From: Planctomycetota bacterium
GTDB lineage: Bacteria > Planctomycetota > Phycisphaerae > UBA1845
Assembly (NCBI GenBank): GCA_022567365.1
Contig: JADFHG010000315.1
Coordinates: forward strand, 1 to 5,000
Direction: 5' to 3'
Length of the DNA stretch: 5,000 nt
Translations under genes and position numbers: made by a program
Notes under the pieces: model-generated
Databases searched by the model: none
Seen by the model: only the letters and a program-made list of their open reading frames with translations
What the model was told of the DNA's origin: nothing
Shown: positions 1 to 5,000 of the stretch, in pieces
How the letters are laid out: each line of letters opens with the position of its first letter
Position numbering within the stretch: position 1 is the first letter of the stretch

Positions 1-1300
1 GCGATCGGTCGTGTTGAAGCGCCACCGTCGTGATGGGCTGTTCGCAGGCGGCGCGTTTTCCGGCGACCCCCGGCAACAAGATGGAAGACGGCGCGCTTGC
101 GCGGCCCGCAACGGCAGCGTTTCCGCGATCCCGATGAACGCTCGCAAGCGTGGCCGGGCCGACAATTTCGGAAAGGCGCTCGACGACGCTCGCCCACGAT
201 TCCGACGCCACCAGCCCGGCGATCGTCGCCGCCCGGTCGGTCCTGGACCGTCGGACTTCCCGATCGCACGCCTCGGCGAATCGTTCGGGCGTATCGACTA
301 CGGTCACGGCCTGCGGATACAACCGCGCCTCGGGGAGCGGTGTCGAGATGACGGGCAAACCCGCGGCGAGGTATTCGCGCATCTTGATCGGGTTGACGTG
401 CTCGGTCAGCTTGGTTCGAGCAAACGGCATCAGACCCGCGGTGAACGCGCGGCAATATGCCGGGAGCGCCGCGTAGGGCCTTCGACCGAGCAGGTGGACG
501 TTGGGCCGGGATTCGAGCATCGCGACGTCGTCAGCACATTCGCCGATCAACACGAACGAATAGCTCGGCCGAAGGCGCGCGACTTCGGCCAGCAGCGCGC
601 GGTCGATCCAATGGTGGATGAGACCGAAGAACCCGAAGATCGGTTGGGCTATATCAGCGAGATCGGTCGGAGTCTCCAACGAAGTGCGCCACGCCGTCGC
701 GAAATGGTCGTAATCGACGCCATGGCGTACGAGTGCGATATCGGGTCGAATCGGGCGCTTACTCTGTTGCAACCGCTCCGAGGAGGCAATCACGACGTCG
801 GCGCTCTTGAGAAGCTCGACCTCGACCGATTGGATCCGACGACGATCCACGCCTTCAAATTCGCTGAATTCATCGACGCAGTAGTAGACAAATCGCTCCT
901 CACCGAGCGCGCCGACGAGGTAGGGTACGTCCGGAGCGAAGCTCCACACCTGGATCGGTCGCTGCCGCGCGCCGCGAAGGGCGCGAAGCCCGCGCCGGAT
1001 ACATGAGACGAGCATCCGTCGGTTGAACGTTCGACACGCCGCGGCCGACGCGCCTGGAATGACAACGGGCGTCACCTGGACCATGTTATGATTGACGTGT
1101 TGGACGCCGCGGGCAACGCGACGCAATACCGAGCCGACCGCGCGGCAATCGGCGATGGTGGCCTTGGGGCGCCGCGTGCCGTGGTGGTTGACCCAGACGA
1201 CCATGTTGCGGCGCGCCAGGATCTTCATGATCTGGTGTTTGCTCGTGGGATCGTAGTCCCACGAACTCGCGATACACACGATCGTTCGGTCGCAGATCAT
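1..1300 (-). CDS. GT-B glycosyltransferase (GT4-like), 3' end cut by window edge
   Basis: Probably transfers a sugar from an activated donor to a growing EPS repeat unit on the cytoplasmic side; donor and acceptor cannot be read from the sequence. The frame is open for 433 codons from the ATG at 1300-1298 to base 1 without a stop. An in-frame TAA at 1351-1349 with no other good start in between fixes the start. The N-terminal domain opens with TIVCIASSWDYDP (residues 6-18) and SKHQIMKILARR (20-31), and continues with VYYCVDEFSEFEG (138-150), SADVVIASSERL (166-177) and VRHGVDYDHF (191-200). The C-terminal Rossmann domain shows IFGFFGLIHHWID (221-233), FVLIGE (249-254), NVHLLGRRPY (267-276) and VNPIKMREYLAAGLPVIST (302-320). 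E300 and E309 are eight residues apart, a variant of the EX7E donor-site motif of GT4 enzymes. Residues from about 381 on are Ala-rich and lie beyond the usual fold. It follows the tyrosine kinase by 93 bp on the same strand, so co-transcription is likely. The fold is clear; the specificity is unknown. Confidence 0.88.
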   Translation of the reverse strand, partial: MICDRTIVCIASSWDYDPTSKHQIMKILARRNMVVWVNHHGTRRPKATIADCRAVGSVLRRVARGVQHVNHNMVQVTPVVIPGASAAACRTFNRRMLVSCIRRGLRALRGARQRPIQVWSFAPDVPYLVGALGEERFVYYCVDEFSEFEGVDRRRIQSVEVELLKSADVVIASSERLQQSKRPIRPDIALVRHGVDYDHFATAWRTSLETPTDLADIAQPIFGFFGLIHHWIDRALLAEVARLRPSYSFVLIGECADDVAMLESRPNVHLLGRRPYAALPAYCRAFTAGLMPFARTKLTEHVNPIKMREYLAAGLPVISTPLPEARLYPQAVTVVDTPERFAEACDREVRRSRTDRAATIAGLVASESWASVVERLSEIVGPATLASVHRDRGNAAVAGRASAPSSILLPGVAGKRAACEQPITTVALQHDRS

Positions 1301-1393
1301 TCGATCCGTATCGGCGGCACCGATCCGAGTCCGCGGCGGCGAGCGGAATTATCGTCGGGCTTGCGGGGCATCTCGGCGCGCCCCTTTGAGGGA

Positions 1394-2308
1394 CTAGCCA
1401 TTCTGGTCCGACTGATTGTAGTAGTAATTGTAGTACCAATCGTAATGGTGCCCGTACCCGTATCCGTATCCGTACTGTGCCGCCGACGTTTCCCGACCGA
1501 CGATTAGGGCGCCGATGATTCTAATGTTGTTTGACTGGAGAAGGCGTACGGCACGTTTGCCGGCGGCTTCGTGCGTGCGATTCAGACGCACCACCATGAT
1601 GACGCCGCTGCACATTTGGCCGATGATTCCGACGTCGGTCACCGTCGTGGCGGGCGGCGTGTCCACGAAGATGTAGTGGTACTCGTTATGGACACGTTTG
1701 AAGACCGTTCGAGTGGCGGCGGAGGCGAGCAACTCAGCCGCGCTGCGTCCCTTTGTACTGCCGGCCGGCATGAACCGAAGATTGGGAATGGGCGTGTCGC
1801 GGACGATCTCGTCGAACGACGCGCGCCCGCCGAGCGCGTCCGCCAGCCCCGGCCCTTCGGGTTGATTGAGCATCTTCGCCAACGAACTTCGGCGAAAGTC
1901 CCCATCGACGACGAGCACCTTGAGGTGCCGCACTTCCGCGAAAATGGCGCCCAAGTTCAAGGTCGTTACGCTCTTGCCCTCCTTGGGGACGGCGCTGGTG
2001 ATCGCGAGGACGCGATGTTCGCATTGCGGATTCTGACTCAACAGCCGAGTGCGCAGCGAGCGGTACTGTTCCGCGATCAGCGATGACCGTTCGTAGTAGG
2101 GAACCAACGCCTCGGATAGACCCTCGACGAGTTCGACGGGTTTGGTCTCGTCGTCAGTCGCAAAGCCTTCGGGACCATCCAGTGCTTCGACGAGACCGCT
2201 CGGCACGTCGACGATAGGCGCGCCGCCGCCCTCAGTCGCCACCGGTTTGGCGGCGGCGGCGCGCCGTTCCTGTTCCGCACGTTTGAGGGCTTCCGCGATT
2301 CTACCCAT
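1394..2308 (-). CDS. Stand-alone BY-kinase (CpsD/CapB/Wzc-C type) of EPS assembly
   Basis: A cytoplasmic P-loop tyrosine autokinase that controls EPS chain polymerisation and export, normally with a separate Wzz/PCP membrane protein. It is 304 aa. I chose the ATG at 2308 because MGRIAEALKRAEQERR is the typical N-terminus of this family and AGGA lies 9 nt upstream; a 28-residue in-frame extension upstream looks non-coding. Motifs in order: oligomerisation ExxRxxR at E80/R83/R86; Walker A SAVPKEGKS (105-113, K112); Walker A' VLVVDGDFRR (131-140, D135 and D137); Walker B YIFVDTPP (212-219, D216). No transmembrane segment is visible, so it lacks a fused Wzz domain. The C-terminus (279-297) has ten tyrosines in 19 residues, the expected autophosphorylation cluster but unusually dense. 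Position 109 is Lys where many relatives have Gly (PGEGKS). It lies 195 bp after the export gene and 93 bp before the glycosyltransferase. The family assignment is firm. Confidence 0.95.
   Translation of the reverse strand: MGRIAEALKRAEQERRAAAAKPVATEGGGAPIVDVPSGLVEALDGPEGFATDDETKPVELVEGLSEALVPYYERSSLIAEQYRSLRTRLLSQNPQCEHRVLAITSAVPKEGKSVTTLNLGAIFAEVRHLKVLVVDGDFRRSSLAKMLNQPEGPGLADALGGRASFDEIVRDTPIPNLRFMPAGSTKGRSAAELLASAATRTVFKRVHNEYHYIFVDTPPATTVTDVGIIGQMCSGVIMVVRLNRTHEAAGKRAVRLLQSNNIRIIGALIVGRETSAAQYGYGYGYGHHYDWYYNYYYNQSDQNG
1451..1474 (-). repeat. Four tandem Tyr-Gly codon pairs in the kinase tail
   Basis: Read on the minus strand this is four TAC-GGN hexamers: two with GGA, then two with GGG. 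They encode YGYGYGYG at residues 279-286 of the tyrosine kinase. The 6-bp unit is nearly perfect, so slippage could change the number of tyrosines by whole Tyr-Gly units without shifting the frame. That consequence is inference. Confidence 0.85.
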
Positions 2309-2317
2309 GCGATCCGA

Positions 2318-2321
2318 TCCT
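2318..2321 (-). promoter_or_regulatory. Ribosome binding site of the tyrosine kinase
   Basis: AGGA on the minus strand, 9 nt before the ATG at 2308. It supports this start over the in-frame upstream ATG at 2392, where the extra 28 residues do not resemble the family. The spacing is slightly long, so the site is plausible rather than strong. Confidence 0.5.
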
Positions 2322-2384
2322 AGGAAAAGCGGTGTTCTGTGTCCGGACATCGAAATGAATACCGTTTCGGATGTCGCCGTCGAT

Positions 2385-2399
2385 TGCCGCAACGCGGCA
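2385..2399. repeat. Inverted repeat, 6-bp arms, 3-base loop
   Basis: TGCCGC-AAC-GCGGCA on the plus strand, inside the kinase leader. The arms match perfectly and do not extend outward. It could form an RNA hairpin or be a protein-binding site, or it could be chance in GC-rich DNA. Confidence 0.4.
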
Positions 2400-2408
2400 C
2401 GGCCTCTG

Positions 2409-2423
2409 AGGCGTCCGACGCCT
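2409..2423. repeat. Inverted repeat, 7-bp arms around one base
   Basis: AGGCGTC-C-GACGCCT on the plus strand, in the kinase leader and nine bases from the neighbouring 2385-2399 inverted repeat. The near-continuous dyad suits a dimeric protein operator better than an RNA hairpin, since an RNA loop would have to open at least one pair. No regulator is known here. Confidence 0.4.
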
Positions 2424-2503
2424 GATTGATGTAACGGTCCGAGCGACCAACACGATCCAACCGATTCGCCCGGCTTGAGCGGCTGTCGGCGACCCCAGGC
2501 GAT

Positions 2504-3286
2504 TCAAAAAGGCCGTTGCCCAAGCGAAATCCCTCCCGAACCGCCGCCGTCGTCTTCGTATACATCTTTGGCCGCCAACACGTACGCCGGCGTCAAATAT
2601 GCCTGGAAGACCGGCGCCATCGGATCGAGCACCTCACGAATACGCAAACCCACCCACGCAAGAGGCGTCGGCGGGATGTAGACGATGTCGTCGGGCTCGA
2701 GGAGGATGTTCTTGCTCCAATCACCCTCACGGATCATCCGATCGACGTTCACGATAATCGTCCGCGGCTCGCCGTCGCCGTGGCTGGGTCTGATGACCTT
2801 GATCCGACTTCGCCACGATCCCTGGGAGTTGCCGGACTTCATCACCGCGTCGAGCAGCGTGTCGCGTCCGGTATACGGGTATTTTCCTGACGCGGCGAAC
2901 GGTCCGGACACGTAGTAGTTCTTACTCTCGTAGGACGCGACTCGAACGCGAACCTTGGGATCGGTGTAGTAGCGGCTCAGGAGCACCTCGAGCTTGGCGG
3001 CGATCTCCTTTGCGGTCATGCCCACGACCTTGACGTCGCCCAACAGCCGTAGCGATAACTTGCCGTCCGGGTTGATCGTCTGGGCCTCGGCGTCGATTTC
3101 CAGAATGCGCGGCGCGCTGATCTCGATTGCGTCTGGAATGCCCACTCGGTATTCGATGGCGGACACCTCGTGTTCGTGTTCGCGTAGGAAGTGGAGAATA
3201 TCGGCGTTGTTCGGCGCGCAGCCCACCGCACAGAGCGAAACCACGCCGATCGACCCGAGTGCCAGTGTTGCTGTCGATCGTTGCAT
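2504..3286 (-). CDS. Outer-membrane polysaccharide export lipoprotein (Wza/GumB-type OPX), short form
   Basis: Forms the periplasmic and outer-membrane channel through which EPS leaves the cell. It is 260 aa from the ATG at 3286. This start leaves a compact lipoprotein signal (MQR, then a hydrophobic stretch about residues 8-20) ending in AVGC with C23 as the lipidated residue; an AGG lies 7 nt upstream. An upstream in-frame ATG at 3328 would only lengthen the leader. The Poly_export domain spans about 46-117 (starts YRVGIPDAIEIS, contains TINPDGKLSLRLLGDVKV and ends DPKVRVRV). One SLBB domain follows at about 122-182 (YYVSGPFAASGKYPYTG), then NILLEPDDIVYIPPT (193-207). The segment at 209-240 is helical or amphipathic, as expected for the outer-membrane end of OPX proteins. 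The tail 245-252 is Asp/Gly-rich. E. coli Wza is about 380 aa with more periplasmic domains, so this is a short form. It is the first gene of the minus-strand cluster. Confidence 0.94.
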   Translation of the reverse strand: MQRSTATLALGSIGVVSLCAVGCAPNNADILHFLREHEHEVSAIEYRVGIPDAIEISAPRILEIDAEAQTINPDGKLSLRLLGDVKVVGMTAKEIAAKLEVLLSRYYTDPKVRVRVASYESKNYYVSGPFAASGKYPYTGRDTLLDAVMKSGNSQGSWRSRIKVIRPSHGDGEPRTIIVNVDRMIREGDWSKNILLEPDDIVYIPPTPLAWVGLRIREVLDPMAPVFQAYLTPAYVLAAKDVYEDDGGGSGGISLGQRPF

Positions 3287-3387
3287 CGTCCGGCCTAGGT
3301 AGCCTCCCAATCGCAAAACAGTCGCCATCCGGCGGCGTGCGCCCGCCCGCCACGCGGATCCCAAGCGCGGATAAGACGCGCCACACC

Positions 3388-3418
3388 GTTTATCGGGTGG
3401 AGACATCATCCGCTAAAC
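3388..3418. repeat. Imperfect 12-bp inverted repeat, candidate operator
   Basis: Left arm GTTTATCGGGTG (3388-3399) and right arm CATCCGCTAAAC (3407-3418) are separated by 7 bases. Ten of 12 positions pair, and an eleventh is G-T. Read on the minus strand, a -35-like TTTAGC (3417-3412) and a -10-like GATAAA (3394-3389) lie in the two arms with 17-bp spacing, about 100 bp upstream of the export gene start. The -35 match to TTGACA is poor (3/6), so this is a candidate operator-promoter overlap only. Confidence 0.35.
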
Positions 3419-3490
3419 CTTTCCGAACGGGGAAACAATCCGCCGATCATTCGGGTGCGTGCCGGTGAACACTCCGGGAACGGGCGGACC

Positions 3491-3519
3491 TTCAGAACCG
3501 ACTTGTCCGGGCCGATATT
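3491..3519 (+). promoter_or_regulatory. Weak sigma70-like promoter candidate for the ATPase gene
   Basis: TTCAGA (3491-3496, 4/6 to TTGACA), a 17-bp spacer, then GATATT (3514-3519, 4/6 to TATAAT). It would start transcription about 60 nt before the ATG at 3586. Matches this weak are common by chance, and the host sigma-factor consensus is unknown. Confidence 0.2.
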
Positions 3520-3577
3520 AGGGCACGTGGAAGGTGCATCGGCTACGCGTAGGCCGCGCCAACGGTACCAACGCTGC

Positions 3578-3582
3578 GAGGG
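3578..3582 (+). promoter_or_regulatory. Ribosome binding site of the ATPase gene
   Basis: GAGGG three bases before the ATG at 3586. The spacing is short but the purine run is the only one nearby. An in-frame TAG at 3550-3552 with no other ATG in between leaves 3586 as the start. Confidence 0.5.
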
Positions 3583-3585
3583 CGT

Positions 3586-5000
3586 ATGTACGCCGACTTT
3601 TTCGGACTTTCTCAGCTTCCGTTCAATAACACGCCCGATCCGCGTTTCTTCTACTCCACACCCGACCATGAGGAAGCGCTGGCGTCGCTCATTTATGCGG
3701 TCAGCGAATTGAAGGGCTTCGTACTCCTGACCGGCGACGTCGGCGCGGGAAAGACGCTCGTGTCGCGGATGATGCTCCGCCATTTCGGGCCGAAGATCGC
3801 GTTCGCGACCATCAACCACTCGCTCAAACACGCCGACGATTTGATGGAATCGGTATGCACGGAGTTCGACTTGCGCTTCGAGCGCGGTGCGACCAACGCA
3901 GAGTTGGTCCGTCTGCTGCACGATTTCCTGCTTGCCCAGTTCGCGCGGAACAAACCCGTTGCCCTCATCCTCGACGAAGCTCAAAACCTGACGGTTGACG
4001 CCTTCGAACAGCTTCGCATGATCGGTAACCTCGAAGCCGACAACGCAAAACTGCTCCAGATCGTCATCCTTGGACAGCCCGAACTCCAAGAGAAGTTCCG
4101 CTCGCCCGAATTGCGACAGCTCGAACAGCGGATATTTCGCAGCTTCCATCTCGTCCGTCTCAACCGCGATCAAACGAAGGGGTACATCGACCACCGGCTG
4201 TCGGTGGCCGGCGCGGGTGATAGGGGCGTGTTCGACACGGACGCAATCGACCGGATCTACCGGGTATCCCAGGGGCTGCCTCGATTGATCAATACCGCGT
4301 GTGACAATGCCATGCTCAGCGCGTACTCCGCTGACCGCCATACGGTTGACGGTGCGTTTATGGAAACCATCATTGCCCAGATGATGACGATCGGCTCCCA
4401 GCCTGCTGGCGCGGCGCCCGAGGAGCGGGGCTATGGTCAAACGGCAATGGCACTCGCGATGTCCGTCACCGAAGCCGCCCGTGGTGCGATCGGCTTGCCG
4501 GCGCCGTTCGTGGCTTCGCCGGCCGGCGGCACGCGAATCGCCCGTCGCTCGCTTGCACAAACGCCGCAATACAGCCATGCGGCGGCGCGACCGGAAACGG
4601 ACCTCGCGGTTATTTCCATGAACAAAGGACACGAGGAGTGTCGTCGGTCGATCGATCATCTCCATGAGCGGCTCGAATCGTTGGGACGCAGCGGCGGATG
4701 TACGGATGATCGAGTCGGCAGGCTCGAACGGAGGGCGGCCGGCGATGATGGGCGGATCGATCAAGCCGACCGGACCATGCGCGAGCTCAACGCCGTGACT
4801 CAGCGCGCCGAAGCGCTCCTGCAGCGCAATTGGACCGCCGATCGGGATTTCGAGCGTCGACACGAACAAATGGCACGGATGGCCCGAATCGTCCAAAAGC
4901 TGCACGAGAAGACCCGCGAGATCCTGAGGCAGGCCGACGATACCTGTGCCCGTCAGGTCGGCCTCGACCAAAATGCGCGGCGTATGCATGCAAAACTGGT
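3586..5000 (+). CDS. ExeA/GspA-like AAA+ ATPase of an EPS locus with coiled-coil C-terminal extension, 3' end cut
   Basis: An AAA+ ATPase of the ExeA/GspA type, a common companion of EPS loci (including exosortase-associated ones); its exact role there is not settled. The frame is open for 471 codons to the window edge. The N-terminus MYADFFGLSQLPFNNTPDPRFFY is diagnostic for the family and confirms the ATG at 3586. Motifs: Walker A GDVGAGKT (50-57, K56); Walker B ALILDEAQNL (126-135, D130 and E131); LGQPEL (162-167); arginine-finger region LEQRIFRSF (179-187, R182); sensor-2 GLPRLIN (230-236, R233). The AAA+ part ends near residue 269, about the full length of short family members. Next comes an Ala/Pro/Gly-rich linker (about 270-340). 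From about 346 to the edge it is charged and heptad-like, rich in Glu, Arg, Gln and Leu, probably coiled coil. No transmembrane helix or peptidoglycan-binding domain, as in Aeromonas ExeA, is visible so far. It is transcribed divergently from the export cluster. Confidence 0.92.
   Translation, partial: MYADFFGLSQLPFNNTPDPRFFYSTPDHEEALASLIYAVSELKGFVLLTGDVGAGKTLVSRMMLRHFGPKIAFATINHSLKHADDLMESVCTEFDLRFERGATNAELVRLLHDFLLAQFARNKPVALILDEAQNLTVDAFEQLRMIGNLEADNAKLLQIVILGQPELQEKFRSPELRQLEQRIFRSFHLVRLNRDQTKGYIDHRLSVAGAGDRGVFDTDAIDRIYRVSQGLPRLINTACDNAMLSAYSADRHTVDGAFMETIIAQMMTIGSQPAGAAPEERGYGQTAMALAMSVTEAARGAIGLPAPFVASPAGGTRIARRSLAQTPQYSHAAARPETDLAVISMNKGHEECRRSIDHLHERLESLGRSGGCTDDRVGRLERRAAGDDGRIDQADRTMRELNAVTQRAEALLQRNWTADRDFERRHEQMARMARIVQKLHEKTREILRQADDTCARQVGLDQNARRMHAKL

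Larger units (their letters stand above)
2309..2503 (-). promoter_or_regulatory. Intergenic leader between export gene and kinase, with palindromes
   Basis: A 195-bp gap between co-oriented genes, wide for an operon. It contains three self-complementary elements. TGTCCGGACA (2340-2349) is a perfect 10-bp palindrome. At 2385-2399, 6-bp arms TGCCGC/GCGGCA flank a 3-base loop. At 2409-2423, 7-bp arms AGGCGTC/GACGCCT flank one central base. No T-tract follows either hairpin on the minus strand, so these do not look like simple intrinsic terminators. The gap could hold a separate promoter, operators or an RNA leader structure for the kinase; the sequence alone does not decide. I could not name a clear -35/-10 pair. 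Confidence 0.35.
3287..3585. promoter_or_regulatory. Divergent intergenic region between the export cluster and the ATPase gene
   Basis: 299 bp separating two divergent starts, so promoters for both directions should lie here. In-frame extension of the export gene to 3409 is possible but those residues look like translated leader (Arg/Pro-rich, no domain). Visible elements are an imperfect inverted repeat at 3388-3418, a perfect 10-bp palindrome CTACGCGTAG at 3543-3552 in the ATPase leader, and weak promoter-like hexamers on each side. No RNA gene or other coding region was seen. Confidence 0.6.

Noticed and set aside
11..1006. A 331-codon open frame on the plus strand
   Set aside because: It is the antisense shadow of the glycosyltransferase. 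The minus-strand reading shows continuous GT-B motifs over 433 codons, while the plus reading shows none.
1301..1393. A possible small gene, terminator or promoter between the kinase and the glycosyltransferase
   Set aside because: No start with a convincing frame, no hairpin with a T-tract and no clear promoter pair was seen in these 93 bp.
2309..2392. An N-terminal extension of 28 residues for the tyrosine kinase
   Set aside because: The extra residues do not look like the family, whereas MGRIAEALKRAEQERR at 2308 is a standard N-terminus with an AGGA upstream.
3287..3409. A 41-residue N-terminal extension for the export protein
   Set aside because: It would place a long Arg-rich stretch ahead of the lipoprotein signal. 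The start at 3286 gives a normal signal peptide with the lipobox Cys at residue 23.
3522..3537. A sigma54-like site (GGCACG followed by TGC) upstream of the ATPase gene
   Set aside because: There are 12 bases between the GG and GC elements, whereas sigma54 promoters need 10.
3406..4989. A 527-codon open frame on the minus strand opposite the ATPase gene
   Set aside because: Its translation has no recognisable domain and is rich in Arg/His/Asp, typical of the antisense of a GC-rich gene. The plus strand here encodes an intact AAA+ ATPase with all motifs.
1..5000. tRNA or rRNA genes, CRISPR arrays, insertion sequences and attachment sites
   Set aside because: No spaced direct-repeat array, transposase motif or recognisable RNA gene was seen. 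The window is almost filled by the four protein genes.

Overview
The window is a 5 kb piece of an exopolysaccharide (EPS) or capsule assembly and export locus from a GC-rich bacterium. A lipobox-bearing outer-membrane polysaccharide export protein implies a diderm (Gram-negative-type) envelope. The N-terminal motifs of the kinase and of the AAA+ ATPase resemble versions found in EPS loci of the exosortase/XrtA type. No exosortase, PEP-CTERM protein or rRNA is present, so the phylum cannot be assigned; Planctomycetota-like or deep proteobacterial-like relatives are only a guess.

Layout. Three genes lie on the minus strand and are read right to left. The first is a short Wza/GumB-type export lipoprotein (3286 to 2504). 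The second is a stand-alone bacterial tyrosine kinase (BY-kinase, 2308 to 1394) with an unusually dense C-terminal tyrosine tail. The third is a GT-B glycosyltransferase (1300 to beyond base 1, cut by the window edge). A 299-bp divergent intergenic region (3287-3585) separates them from a plus-strand gene at 3586. That gene encodes an ExeA/GspA-like AAA+ ATPase with a long helical C-terminal extension and runs off the right edge. The two edge genes have no stop codon inside the window. Their antisense strands carry long spurious ORFs (11-1006 plus; 3406-4989 minus) that could mislead automatic annotation.

How the genes may work together. The glycosyltransferase would add a sugar during repeat-unit synthesis. 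The BY-kinase would cycle between phosphorylated and unphosphorylated states to control polymerisation and export, normally with a Wzz/PCP membrane partner that is not in this window. The export protein would form the periplasmic/outer-membrane channel. The ExeA-like ATPase is a recurrent companion of such loci whose exact job is poorly defined. I did not find a clearly new system. The points most worth checking are the tyrosine tail, the coiled-coil extension of the ATPase, and an inverted repeat in the divergent promoter region.
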